DNA of 36,770 bases. Origin: an uncultured Acetatifactor sp. Lineage in GTDB: Bacteria; Bacillota; Clostridia; Lachnospirales; Lachnospiraceae. Positions 16,024 to 24,207 of the stretch are shown here, piece by piece. The stretch lies in NCBI GenBank assembly GCA_910578215.1, contig CAJTPH010000034.1:8829-45598 (forward strand), given 5' to 3'. A program made the translations under genes and the position numbers. A model generated the notes under the pieces. It was not told the origin of the DNA. It saw only the letters and a list, made by a program, of their open reading frames with translations, and made no database searches. Each line of letters opens with the position of its first letter. Positions within the stretch are counted from its first letter, which is position 1.

Positions 16024-16637
16024 TACGCCCTGAAGATTTTGGATTTGGCTACAAGGTAACATGCCGCGGGAAAGAGACAGACGAGCAGCCTTGTCAGCCA
16101 GAAGCGGCTGTAGCAGTCCGTTATCTGCTGGCACAGCCCGGACGAAAAGACCAGGAAGGGGTCTTCAGCCAGGGTGGCCACATAAGCGTGATCTCTTGAC
16201 GGCACCAGGGTGACGGAATCGATGTCGTTGGACTGGGCGATATTTTCATCCTGGAAAAAATTGCAGGGGTCATATTGACGTTTTACGATGCCTGCGCTGC
16301 TGACAGTGACATTTTTAATATTGATCACCTGTTCCGTGTTGGGAAAATCCAGGCGCAGCCCGGTGATATGCCCTGCAAGGGATGCGTCCAGGCGGAAGGC
16401 AACATGCATGTCGGAGTAGTCGATCTCAGAGGAGACCTGCCTGTCCGACGAAAAGCCCTCGGCGCTGTCGGTGGAATAATAAAGAGTGCAGGTATTGCCC
16501 TTGACTTCGTCGAAATAGATTCTGAAATAAAGGTCTGACGCGGGAAAGGGCATGAGCACAAAGACTGCCGTTATCAGGATAAACGCTGAAAAGGCTGCGA
16601 TCTGTTTTAAGGTTATATTTTTTATTGCTGTTTTCAT
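16023..16637 (-). CDS. Uncharacterised membrane-anchored extracytoplasmic protein
   Basis: 204 residues. A membrane segment near residues 13-31 (AAFSAFILITAVFVLMPF) and another near the end (FWLTRLLVCLFPAACYLV) bracket a beta-rich outer domain (LYFRIYFDEVKGNTCTLYYST, AFRLDASLAGHITGLRLDFPN). That domain resembles jelly-roll modules found in large polysaccharide-synthesis membrane proteins, but no family is recognised. An AAAGGAG site precedes the ATG. It is divergent from the next membrane-protein gene, and its placement beside YfhO hints at a cell-envelope role (inference). Confidence 0.75.
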   Translation of the reverse strand: MKTAIKNITLKQIAAFSAFILITAVFVLMPFPASDLYFRIYFDEVKGNTCTLYYSTDSAEGFSSDRQVSSEIDYSDMHVAFRLDASLAGHITGLRLDFPNTEQVINIKNVTVSSAGIVKRQYDPCNFFQDENIAQSNDIDSVTLVPSRDHAYVATLAEDPFLVFSSGLCQQITDCYSRFWLTRLLVCLFPAACYLVAKSKIFRA

Positions 16638-16792
16638 TGGCGGGCTCCTTTCGGTTCGTAAAGCGTGAACGACGGTTGTGTTCTTTATAATATATAAATT
16701 TTATAATTTTATCAAGTGATTTTTAGCGAGAAAAAGTGTGGATGCGCCTTATAAATTACTAATGCCGGGAGCGGACGGGGAGGTATAGGAAT

Positions 16793-18055
16793 ATGGGACA
16801 AACGGAACAAAATAAAAAGGACGGGTTTTTTGTGATTCTTTTTGCGGTGCTGCTGTCGTATCTCACATATATATATGTGCTGCATGTGCTGGGAGGGATC
16901 TGGCAGGATTACAACGGGCATACCTATGTATATGTTCCCATGTTTACCGGGGGGACCTGGGTGGAAGGGTGGAAGACAGTCTCGTATTGCCTGTGGCATA
17001 TGACCGTTCTGCTTCTGAATAAGGCGCTGCGTCTTCCGCTGGATGTATCGGCGGCATATGCTGCATGCCTGTACAGTGTGTTTGCATATTTTATATTGTA
17101 CTGGATGATACAGAAGGTTACGGCGGCGGCAGGGAGAAGGGAGGATTGCCTGAAAGCCTCTCTGATTGCGTTCGGGATGTGTGCCGCGCAGTCGCTGTAC
17201 TGCTTCTGGCTTGACGCGGGCGGAAGATTCCTTGGGCTGTATTCCATGAACCCTATTCACAATCCCACCCAGATGTGTGTGAAGGGCTTTTCTTTGATCT
17301 GTCTCTGCCTTGTCTGGGATATCTGGCAGAAACAGAAGGACGAAAATTATCATGGGCTGTTTTTTAAGGTGGAGAACGGTCTGAAGCGGTATTATATTTA
17401 TCTCTCCGTCATGCTTTTCCTGTCCGTTTTGGCAAAGCCTACCTTTGCGGAGATGTTTATTCCCGCCGTGGCGCTGGTGATGCTGGGAGAGTGGATTGCC
17501 AGGATTGTAAAGAAGGACGGAAGCGCTGCGCCTTATTTCAGGCAGTGCCTGAGCATGCTGCTCTGCTCGCTGCCGGCCCTGGCCTATATGGTGCTGCAGT
17601 TTACGCTTTATTTTATTCTGGGAGGGAGCTACGGGAGCGAGGGAGGCCTTGTGATAACAAAGTTTCTGGAGGTCTGGGGCATGTATTCGGAAAATGTGGG
17701 TCTGTCCGTTTTGCTGGGAATGGCGTTCCCTCTTTTCATTGTGCTGATCAATGTCAGGTATTTTTTGAAGGATGATCTGGGCAGACTGGCGCTTGCCTGC
17801 TATGGCGTGGGCTTTTTGGAGGCGGCGCTGCTTGGGGAGAGCACTGTGCTGAGCTTTGGGGATTTTATTTGGCCGCTGATGTCCGCAATGCTTGTCATGT
17901 GGGTGGTTTCCGTGCTGAGACTGCTTGTGCTGGAGCGGACTCAGGCGGATACGGGACTTAGGAGGAATCTGTTAAACATAGGGTGGAGCCTGTTTTTTCT
18001 TCATGTTCTGTGCGGATACCTGTATTTTAAGGACATGATGCAGGAGGTATATTAG
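16793..18055 (+). CDS. Uncharacterised polytopic membrane protein
   Basis: 420 residues with roughly ten hydrophobic segments and a short cytoplasmic N-terminus (MGQTEQNKKDG). The first extracytoplasmic loop has acidic and aromatic residues (GIWQDYNGHTYVYVPMF), in the position where GT-C glycosyltransferases carry catalytic acids, but the motif is not diagnostic. The ribosome site is GGGGAGG. It shares a 155-bp divergent region with the preceding gene. I cannot assign a family; envelope polysaccharide work is a guess from neighbours. Confidence 0.72.
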   Translation: MGQTEQNKKDGFFVILFAVLLSYLTYIYVLHVLGGIWQDYNGHTYVYVPMFTGGTWVEGWKTVSYCLWHMTVLLLNKALRLPLDVSAAYAACLYSVFAYFILYWMIQKVTAAAGRREDCLKASLIAFGMCAAQSLYCFWLDAGGRFLGLYSMNPIHNPTQMCVKGFSLICLCLVWDIWQKQKDENYHGLFFKVENGLKRYYIYLSVMLFLSVLAKPTFAEMFIPAVALVMLGEWIARIVKKDGSAAPYFRQCLSMLLCSLPALAYMVLQFTLYFILGGSYGSEGGLVITKFLEVWGMYSENVGLSVLLGMAFPLFIVLINVRYFLKDDLGRLALACYGVGFLEAALLGESTVLSFGDFIWPLMSAMLVMWVVSVLRLLVLERTQADTGLRRNLLNIGWSLFFLHVLCGYLYFKDMMQEVY

Positions 18056-18098
18056 GATGCCTGTTCCCAAAAGTTTTCTATAAAAAGTATGCTTTCCA

Positions 18099-18128
18099 GT
18101 GGCATTATGGAAAAAATTGTGTTATACT
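18099..18128 (+). promoter_or_regulatory. Extended -10 promoter of the kdu operon
   Basis: TG-T-TATACT with the -10 hexamer at 18123-18128; GTGGCA at 18099-18104 is a weak -35 with an 18-base spacer. The palindrome described next begins at the last base of the -10. Confidence 0.6.
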
Positions 18129-18141
18129 GAAAGTACTTTCA
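18128..18141 (+). promoter_or_regulatory. Perfect palindromic operator candidate at the kdu start point
   Basis: TGAAAGTACTTTCA is a perfect 14-bp palindrome covering the expected transcription start. Its TGAAA/TTTCA half-sites resemble those of KdgR-type (IclR family) uronate repressors. No such regulator gene is in the window, so the factor is an inference. Confidence 0.6.
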
Positions 18142-18230
18142 TAAAAAGATAATCGGCGGCGATGCCAGGCGGCGCATGCGTATGCTGCCCGTGGGAACGC
18201 GGCAGTCCGAGGAAAGGGAGGCGTAAATAG

Positions 18231-19091
18231 GTGGAACTTAGAACAGCAGTATCACCAAGAGATGTGAAGCATTATACTACAGAACGTCTGAGGGAGGAAT
18301 TTCTGATTCAGAAGCTTTTTGTCCCCGGCGAGATCAAGCTGGTGTACAGCCATATTGACAGAATTATCACGGGCGCGGCAGTACCCGTGCAGCCTATCAC
18401 GTTGACGGCCGGAGACGAGCTCCGCGCGGAGTATTTCTGCCAGAGGCGTGAGCTTGGCGTCATCAATATAGGCGGCGCCGGAACGATCACCGTTGACGGA
18501 AAGGCGTATAAGGTTGGCTTTAAAGAGGCTATGTACATCGGCATGGGCTCAAAGGATATTGTTTTCTCCAGCGACGATCCGGAGAACCCCGCAAAATTTT
18601 ATCTGAATTCCGCGCCTGCACACAGGACATGCCCTACCGTGCTGATTAAGCCGGAGGGAACTCCCGAGGAAGGCGTTGTCATTGTAAAGGATGAGAACAA
18701 GGTGGAGCTTGGCTCTCTGGAGGATGCGAACCACAGAGTCATCTGCAAGTATATTCTTCCCGGCCAGGTAGAGAGCTGCCAGCTTGAGATGGGCATGACA
18801 AAGCTGGAGCCCGGAAGCGTGTGGAATACAATGCCCTGCCATACCCATGACAGGCGCATGGAGGTGTATCTGTATTTCGAGATGCCGGAGGATGCCTTTG
18901 TCATGCATTACATGGGCGAGCCCAGTGAGACGCGCCACATTGTCATGAGAAACGAGGAGGCGGTGATCTCACCCAGCTGGTCCATTCATTCAGGGTGCGG
19001 CTCCAGGGCATACACCTTTATCTGGGGCATGGTAGGTGAAAATCAGGACTTCGACGATATGGACGGCGTGGCAATGAAGGACCTGATGTAA
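18231..19091 (+). CDS. kduI: 5-keto-4-deoxyuronate isomerase
   Basis: 286 residues from a GTG start behind GGGAGG; family length is about 276-280. KduI converts 5-keto-4-deoxyuronate, the product of unsaturated pectin or glycosaminoglycan oligomers, to 2,5-diketo-3-deoxygluconate. The cupin metal site is visible in the MPCHTHDRRMEVYLYFEMP region, with a further His in SWSIHSGCGSRAYTF. First gene of the operon; kduD follows by 148 bp. Confidence 0.96.
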   Translation: MELRTAVSPRDVKHYTTERLREEFLIQKLFVPGEIKLVYSHIDRIITGAAVPVQPITLTAGDELRAEYFCQRRELGVINIGGAGTITVDGKAYKVGFKEAMYIGMGSKDIVFSSDDPENPAKFYLNSAPAHRTCPTVLIKPEGTPEEGVVIVKDENKVELGSLEDANHRVICKYILPGQVESCQLEMGMTKLEPGSVWNTMPCHTHDRRMEVYLYFEMPEDAFVMHYMGEPSETRHIVMRNEEAVISPSWSIHSGCGSRAYTFIWGMVGENQDFDDMDGVAMKDLM

Positions 19092-19239
19092 AAAATTTAA
19101 CGGACGGTTTGGTGCAGGGAGCCTGACGCAGAGGATAAGGAGCAGGAGCCTGACATGGGAATCGAAGGTTAAGGACTGGATGTAAAGGCGGAAAGGTTAT
19201 TTCTGCCAACACATAAAACTTAGAAAAGGAGACAATGAA

Positions 19240-20046
19240 ATGGGAAATTATGTAAACAATTTTTCGCTTGAGGGAAAGGTGGCTCTGGTGACCGGCGCTT
19301 CCTACGGCATCGGCTTCGCAATCGCTTCGGCGTATGCAGAGGCAGGCGCAACCATCGTTTTTAACGATATTAAACAGGAGCTGGTTGACAAGGGGATCGC
19401 GGCTTATGCGGAGAAAGGCATCAAGGCTCACGGCTATGTCTGCGATGTAACCAACGAGGAAGCTGTAAACGCCATGGTTGCGGAGATAGAGAAGAATGTA
19501 GGCGTAATCGATATCCTTGTAAACAATGCGGGCATTATCAAGAGAATTCCCATGATCGATATGACCGCCGAGCAGTTCAGACAGGTAATCGACGTTGATC
19601 TGAACGCTCCCTTCATCGTATCCAAGGCGGTTATTCCTTCCATGATCAAGAAGGGTCACGGCAAGATCATAAACATCTGCTCCATGATGTCCGAGCTGGG
19701 ACGTGAGACCGTGTCCGCGTATGCTGCGGCAAAGGGCGGCTTGAAGATGCTCACCAGAAATATCTGTTCCGAGTACGGTCAGTACAACATTCAGTGTAAC
19801 GGAATCGGACCCGGCTACATCGAGACTCCTCAGACGGCTCCTCTGCGTGAGATCCAGCCCGACGGCAGCAGACATCCCTTCGATCAGTTTATCTGCGCAA
19901 AGACTCCCGCAAACAGATGGCTGAAGCCCGAAGAACTGGCAGGTCCCGCCGTATTCCTTGCATCCGATGCATCCGATGCCGTAAACGGCCACATCCTGTA
20001 TGTGGACGGCGGTATCCTCGCTTATATCGGAAAGCAGCCTCAATAA
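19240..20046 (+). CDS. kduD: 2-dehydro-3-deoxy-D-gluconate 5-dehydrogenase
   Basis: 268-residue short-chain dehydrogenase that reduces 2,5-diketo-3-deoxygluconate to 2-keto-3-deoxygluconate (KDG). The Rossmann motif VTGASYGIGFA, the NNAG motif and the catalytic Ser plus YxxxK (VSAYAAAKGG) are intact. AAAGGAG precedes the start. Pairing with kduI makes the assignment firm. The 238 bp after it are rich in repeats and hairpins. Confidence 0.96.
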   Translation: MGNYVNNFSLEGKVALVTGASYGIGFAIASAYAEAGATIVFNDIKQELVDKGIAAYAEKGIKAHGYVCDVTNEEAVNAMVAEIEKNVGVIDILVNNAGIIKRIPMIDMTAEQFRQVIDVDLNAPFIVSKAVIPSMIKKGHGKIINICSMMSELGRETVSAYAAAKGGLKMLTRNICSEYGQYNIQCNGIGPGYIETPQTAPLREIQPDGSRHPFDQFICAKTPANRWLKPEELAGPAVFLASDASDAVNGHILYVDGGILAYIGKQPQ

Positions 20047-20105
20047 CAGCGCTGCGCCGGGTTCCTGAGCCGCCTGCGGCGGCATGAAGGGAAGTGCGAA
20101 AAATG

Positions 20106-20177
20106 GATTCCCGCAGGCAAGGGGTCAAGGTCCCGGATGCTTTCATCCGCGGAACCTTCACAAATGCTGCGGGAGTC
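20106..20177 (+). repeat. Nested intergenic stem-loop element downstream of kduD
   Basis: GATTCCCGCA (20106-20115) pairs with TGCGGGAGTC (20168-20177), and CGGATG (20134-20139) pairs with CATCCG (20144-20149). It shares GATTCCCGC and GGGTCAA with the structured gap at 24800-24910. Confidence 0.5.
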
Positions 20178-20284
20178 AATTATTGAATTGAAGCGTGCTA
20201 AAGCACGCAGAAGGGCATAAATTGGAAAAAGGGCATTTCCAATTATTGAGTTAATGCGTGCCAAAGCACGCGGAGGGGTATATT
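20178..20284 (+). repeat. 63-bp tandem repeat with hairpin, upstream of the RpiB-like gene
   Basis: AATTATTGA recurs at 20178 and 20241, and a near-identical hairpin GCGTGC-TAAA/CAAA-GCACGC recurs at 20193-20208 and 20256-20271, both spaced by 63 bp. Between them AATTGGAAA...TTTCCAATT forms a perfect 9-bp inverted repeat (20220-20244). The second hairpin directly abuts the GGAGGGG ribosome site. Confidence 0.7.
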
Positions 20285-20923
20285 ATGAAAATTGCTTTAA
20301 TTAACGAAAACAGCCAGGCGGCAAAAAACGAGATGATCTGCGCCACCCTGAAAAAGGTGGTTGAGCCCATGGGGCATCAGGTGTTTAACTATGGCATGTG
20401 CGGTGCGGAGGACCCCAATTCCCTGACCTATGTGCAGAACGGTATTTTGGCGGCGGTGCTTTTAAATTCCGGTGCGGCTGACTATGTCATTACCGGCTGC
20501 GGAACCGGAGAGGGCGCCATGCTTGCGTGCAATTCCTTCCCCAAGGTACTCTGCGGCCACATTGAGTCCCCTTTGGACGCTTATCTGTTTTCACAGGTAA
20601 ACGACGGTAACTGTGTGGCGCTTCCCTTTGCAGAGAATTTCGGCTGGGGCGGCGAGCTGAATTTACAGTATACCTTTGAGAAGCTGTTCTGTGCTCCGGG
20701 CGGCGGTGGCTATCCGCCTGAGAGAGTGGTTCCCGAGCAGAGAAATAAAAAGATTCTGGATTCCGTAAAAGAGGTGACGCATACGGATATGGTGACGATT
20801 TTAAAGAATCTTGACAGAGAGCTGACAAAGGGCGCTTTGTCAGGAGCCAAATTCCAGGAGTACTTCTTTGCAAATTGCCAGTGCGACAAGATTGCGGAGG
20901 CGGTAAAAGAGGTGCTGGCGTAA
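20285..20923 (+). CDS. RpiB/LacA/LacB-family sugar-phosphate isomerase
   Basis: 212 residues from ATG 20285 behind GGAGGGG. The MKIALINENSQAAKNEMI start, the CGTGEGAMLACNSFPKVLCG loop and NDGNCVALPFAENFGWGGEL are typical of the RpiB/LacAB fold. Such genes occur often in Firmicute kdu/kdg operons, where they probably interconvert keto-uronate or hexulose intermediates. The exact reaction in this context is not established. It is longer than RpiB itself (about 150) by a C-terminal helical extension after residue 145. Confidence 0.88.
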   Translation: MKIALINENSQAAKNEMICATLKKVVEPMGHQVFNYGMCGAEDPNSLTYVQNGILAAVLLNSGAADYVITGCGTGEGAMLACNSFPKVLCGHIESPLDAYLFSQVNDGNCVALPFAENFGWGGELNLQYTFEKLFCAPGGGGYPPERVVPEQRNKKILDSVKEVTHTDMVTILKNLDRELTKGALSGAKFQEYFFANCQCDKIAEAVKEVLA

Positions 20924-21036
20924 AGCCCGGCTCCGGAAGCCGCGGCGTAAGCTTTCATACAATAAAATCCAGAAGACTTTCATTGTCAAGAATATTGATT
21001 GGAATGTCCGTTCAGGCGGACAGGGAGGTGTAATTA

Positions 21037-21996
21037 ATGAATGCGGTATTAGAGCAAATCAGCAAGATCGGCATTGTGCCCGTGGTAAAGATCGACAGGG
21101 CGGAGGATGCCCTGCCTTTGGCAAAAGCGCTGTGCGCGGGAGGGCTTCCCTGCGCTGAGGTGACCTTCCGTACCGATGCGGCGGCGGAGGCCATCAAGAT
21201 TATGACGACAAATTTCCCGGATATGTGCGTAGGCGCAGGCACGGTGCTGAACGCAGCACAGGTGGACGCGGCTGTTGAGGCAGGCGCAAAGTTTATCGTC
21301 AGCCCCGGCTTAAATCCCAATACTGTCAAGTATTGTATCAGCAAAAACGTTCCCATCACGCCCGGTACTTCAAGCCCCTCCGATATCGAGCAGGCGATCG
21401 AGCTTGGGCTGGATGTGGTAAAGTTTTTCCCCGCAGAGCAGTCCGGCGGACTGGCAAAGATCAAGGCTATGGCGGCGCCCTATGTGAATATGAAGTTCAT
21501 GCCCACAGGCGGCGTCAACGCAAAGAATCTGACGTCTTACCTGGATTTCCCCAAGATCATTGCCTGCGGCGGTTCCTGGATGGTTCCCGGCGACCTGATT
21601 AACGCGGGCGAATGGGACAAGATCGAACAGCTCACCAGAGAGGCGGTTCAAACCATGCTGGGCTTTGAGCTTGCGCATATCGGCATCAACGAGGCAAACG
21701 AGGAAGCGGCTGTCAAGGCGGCAAACCGCTTTGCGTTCCTGTTTGGCATGCCTGCAAAGGCAGGCAACAGCTCCGTGTTTGCGGGAACGGCAGTAGAGGT
21801 TATGAAGACGCCTTTCAAGGGCGCACACGGTCATATTGCCATCAGAACCAATTACATTGAGAGAGCGGTCAACTATATGAGCACTGTTCTCGGCGTAGAG
21901 TTCGAGGAGCCCAAGAAGGATGACAAGGGCAAGTACAAGGCGATCTACCTGAAAGAGGAAGTAGGCGGCTTTGCGGTTCATCTGGTTCAGAAGTAA
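21037..21996 (+). CDS. eda: KDPG/KHG aldolase fused to a VOC-like C-terminal domain
   Basis: 319 residues. Residues 1-205 are a class I KDPG aldolase that cleaves 2-keto-3-deoxy-6-phosphogluconate to pyruvate and glyceraldehyde 3-phosphate. The Schiff-base lysine lies in VVKFFPAEQSGG, the catalytic Glu in CAEVTFRT, and TGGVNAKN binds phosphate. Residues 215-319 form an extra domain (FELAHIGINEANEE, GHIAIRTNYIERAVNYMSTVLGVEF, GGFAVHLVQK) with the strand-helix order of glyoxalase/VOC folds. Its role is unknown; it may modulate or add a second activity. The ribosome site is GGGAGGT. The gene sits 113 bp after the isomerase and 53 bp before kdgK. Confidence 0.93.
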   Translation: MNAVLEQISKIGIVPVVKIDRAEDALPLAKALCAGGLPCAEVTFRTDAAAEAIKIMTTNFPDMCVGAGTVLNAAQVDAAVEAGAKFIVSPGLNPNTVKYCISKNVPITPGTSSPSDIEQAIELGLDVVKFFPAEQSGGLAKIKAMAAPYVNMKFMPTGGVNAKNLTSYLDFPKIIACGGSWMVPGDLINAGEWDKIEQLTREAVQTMLGFELAHIGINEANEEAAVKAANRFAFLFGMPAKAGNSSVFAGTAVEVMKTPFKGAHGHIAIRTNYIERAVNYMSTVLGVEFEEPKKDDKGKYKAIYLKEEVGGFAVHLVQK

Positions 21997-22049
21997 TAGT
22001 GAAAAAATATGCGAGATAAAGCATGTAGAAAGGTATAGGAATTAATCCA

Positions 22050-23081
22050 ATGGCTAAAGTTATTACGATGGGTGAGATTATGCTCAGGCTTTCCACCCCT
22101 AATTTTGAAAAATTTATTCAGGCGGACGAGTTTGATGTCTGCTATGGCGGCGGAGAGGCTAATGTGGCGGTATCGCTTGCCAATTACGGCCATGACGCCG
22201 AGTTTGTTACCGCGGTTCCCGCAAATGAGATCGGTGAGTGCGCGGTGGCGGCTCTGAGAAAGTACAATGTTGGCACACAGCACATTGCAAAGTGCGGCGA
22301 GCGGCTTGGTATCTATTTCCTTGAGAGCGGTTCGTCCATGAGACCCTCCAAGGTGGTCTATGACAGGGCGCATTCCTCTATTTCCACGGCTACTGCTGCG
22401 GATTTCAACTTCGATGAAATTTTTGAGGGTGCAGATTGGTTCCACTTTACCGGCATTACGCCTGCTGTGTCTGATGCGGCGGCAGTTTTGACGGAGGAGG
22501 CTCTGAAGGCGGCTAAGAAGCATGGCGTAAAGGTTTCCGTAGACTTAAACTTCCGCAAGAAGCTGTGGTCCTCCGAGAAGGCGCAGAAGGTTATGAAGAA
22601 CCTGATGCAGTATGTTGACGTATGTATCGGCAACGAGGAGGATGCGGAGCTGGTGCTTGGCTATAAGCCCGGCAACACGGATGTTACCAGCGGTGATCTT
22701 GAGCTTGCAGGCTACAAGTCCATTTTTGAGCAGATGGTGGCAGATTACAACTTTGAGTACTGCATTTCTTCCCTGCGTGTCAGCCATTCCGCTTCCGACA
22801 ACGGTTGGTCCGCGTGCATTTACTCCAGGGATACAAAGGAATTCTATCATTCCAAGGAGTACAGCATTCATCCTATCGTTGACCGTGTAGGCGGCGGCGA
22901 TTCCTTTGCAGGCGGCGTTATCTGCGGCATGCTTGACGGTAAGGATTTCAAGTCCGCGCTGGAATTCGGTGTGGCGGCGTCTGCCCTGAAGCATACGATT
23001 CCCGGCGACTTTAATCTGGTTTCCAGAAAAGAGGTTGAGACGCTTGCGGGCGGAGACGCTTCCGGACGTGTACAGAGATAG
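22050..23081 (+). CDS. kdgK: 2-dehydro-3-deoxygluconokinase
   Basis: 343-residue PfkB-family kinase that phosphorylates KDG to KDPG, the substrate of the preceding aldolase. The GGGEANVAVSLANYG sugar-binding motif and the RVGGGDSFAGGVICG signature with its catalytic Asp are intact. It is the last gene of the operon and is followed by a terminator 19 bp later. Together with kduI, kduD and eda it completes the route from unsaturated uronate to central metabolism. Confidence 0.95.
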   Translation: MAKVITMGEIMLRLSTPNFEKFIQADEFDVCYGGGEANVAVSLANYGHDAEFVTAVPANEIGECAVAALRKYNVGTQHIAKCGERLGIYFLESGSSMRPSKVVYDRAHSSISTATAADFNFDEIFEGADWFHFTGITPAVSDAAAVLTEEALKAAKKHGVKVSVDLNFRKKLWSSEKAQKVMKNLMQYVDVCIGNEEDAELVLGYKPGNTDVTSGDLELAGYKSIFEQMVADYNFEYCISSLRVSHSASDNGWSACIYSRDTKEFYHSKEYSIHPIVDRVGGGDSFAGGVICGMLDGKDFKSALEFGVAASALKHTIPGDFNLVSRKEVETLAGGDASGRVQR

Positions 23082-23093
23082 TGAGATAAAGGC

Positions 23094-23129
23094 AAAAAAA
23101 CTCCCCGGACCAAAGTCCGGGGAGTTTTT
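23094..23129. terminator. Bidirectional terminator between kdgK and the lipoprotein gene
   Basis: CTCCCCGGAC and GTCCGGGGAG form a perfect 10-bp stem with a CAAA loop, with seven A before and five T after, so it can end transcripts from both directions. Confidence 0.93.
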
Positions 23130-23189
23130 GGATGCGACAGATGCGCGTTATGTATAACAAGTACAATTTTCAATAAATACAGGCAGAAG

Positions 23190-23759
23190 CTATTTTGCAT
23201 TTGCGGTAAAGAATACGAAGAACAGATTGCCGACGCTTTCATCCTCAAAAATTGTCTGATAGGAAATGGAGAACTGTGTTTCTCCGACAGGTACCTCATA
23301 AGCTAAAATACCGGTGCGGCTTTCCTTCTTTGCCATCTCATACTGGTCGGGAAACATATTCTGGCCGACGGTTTTGCCTGTTTCCAGATAGACGGTGACA
23401 GGATAGTCGTAAGCGTCGTCCGACTCGTCGCTCCATTGGATCTGGAAATCGGTGTCAAACATGGGAATGGTATCGCTGAAGGTATTTTTTATCGTCATTT
23501 CAACGACTACCATCTGGTTGCCGTCGGCGGGAGTATAGTCTTCATAGGAAGCACAGGTGTATGCACTGTTTACGGTAAAATCAAAGAATTCCGTGTGCAT
23601 TGTGTTGCCGAGACTACCTTCCGCATAGCCGTCCTCGTCGGGATAACCGACACTGTTTTCCTTTGAATTGGGATCGTCAGAAGAATTTCCGCAGCCGGTC
23701 AGCGCCGTTGCGGCAAGGACGACTGCAAGTGCAAGTGATGCCAGTTTCTTAATTTTCAT
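23190..23759 (-). CDS. DUF4352-type surface lipoprotein
   Basis: 189 residues from the ATG at 23759, which has GGAGGAG upstream; longer in-frame starts lack a site. The signal peptide MKIKKLASLALAVVLAATAL leads to the lipobox LTGC, so it should be lipid-anchored outside the membrane. The Ser/Asn-rich linker precedes a beta-sandwich of the DUF4352 type (VEMTIKNTFSDTIPMFDTDFQIQW, AYEVPVGETQFSISYQ). This immunoglobulin-like family has no defined function. The pair of terminators isolates it as a single-gene unit. Confidence 0.88.
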   Translation of the reverse strand: MKIKKLASLALAVVLAATALTGCGNSSDDPNSKENSVGYPDEDGYAEGSLGNTMHTEFFDFTVNSAYTCASYEDYTPADGNQMVVVEMTIKNTFSDTIPMFDTDFQIQWSDESDDAYDYPVTVYLETGKTVGQNMFPDQYEMAKKESRTGILAYEVPVGETQFSISYQTIFEDESVGNLFFVFFTANAK

Positions 23760-23953
23760 TTCGCTCCTCCGTAATTTCATGATAAAATGATTCCGATTAA
23801 TAATAATCAATACTTATACTAGCACATTTAAACAGAAATAACAATTTTAATTATGGCAAAAATAAGTTGGAAAGAAAACAAAATTTTGGATAAATTGCTT
23901 TATGGGCAGAAATGTCCCTGAATAAAATTTGCAGAATAAAATAAAAAAAAGAA

Positions 23954-23985
23954 TTGACATTTTCATGGTCTGATGCTAATATAAT
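23954..23985 (+). promoter_or_regulatory. tRNA promoter
   Basis: TTGACA at 23954-23959 and TAATAT at 23977-23982 with a 17-base spacer; an overlapping TATAAT at 23980-23985 would need a 20-base spacer. It lies about 20 bases upstream of the mature tRNA. Confidence 0.75.
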
Positions 23986-24002
23986 ATTCGTGCGATGCAT
24001 AT

Positions 24003-24086
24003 GCGGAAGTGCTGGAATTGGCAGACAGGCTAGACTAAGGATCTAGTGATGGTTACATCGTGAGGGTTCAAGTCCCTTCTTCCGCA
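24003..24086 (+). tRNA. tRNA-Leu (anticodon AAG)
   Basis: 84 bases fold as a class II tRNA: acceptor GCGGAAG/CTTCCGC, D stem CTG/CAG, anticodon stem CTAGA/TCTAG with loop CTAAGGA (anticodon AAG), variable arm GATG/CATC, and T arm GAGGG/CCCTT with TTCAAGT loop. CCA is not encoded. A34 would normally be deaminated or used as unmodified A to read CUN codons. Confidence 0.93.
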
Positions 24087-24130
24087 TTAATCCAATGGTA
24101 AGAAATTTATAAAGGGCAGAAAAAAGTAAT

Positions 24131-24158
24131 CGGGAACTGAATAGTTCCCGTTTTTTTT
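24131..24158 (+). terminator. Terminator after tRNA-Leu
   Basis: CGGGAAC and GTTCCCG form a 7-bp stem with a 6-base loop followed by eight T. Confidence 0.9.
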
Positions 24159-24207
24159 AAATATTGTATAAATTTACAGGGCAGCGGATTAAGAAAAGGG
24201 GTGGAAT

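Noticed and set aside
19018..20085. Minus-strand frame of 355 codons opposite kduI-kduD
   Set aside because: It spans two real genes and their gap, which no true gene would do here; composition is a mirror of the + strand.
24003..24086. tRNA-Leu as the attachment site of the phage element
   Set aside because: I found no repeat of its 3' end elsewhere in the window, whereas the pncB 3' end is clearly repeated.
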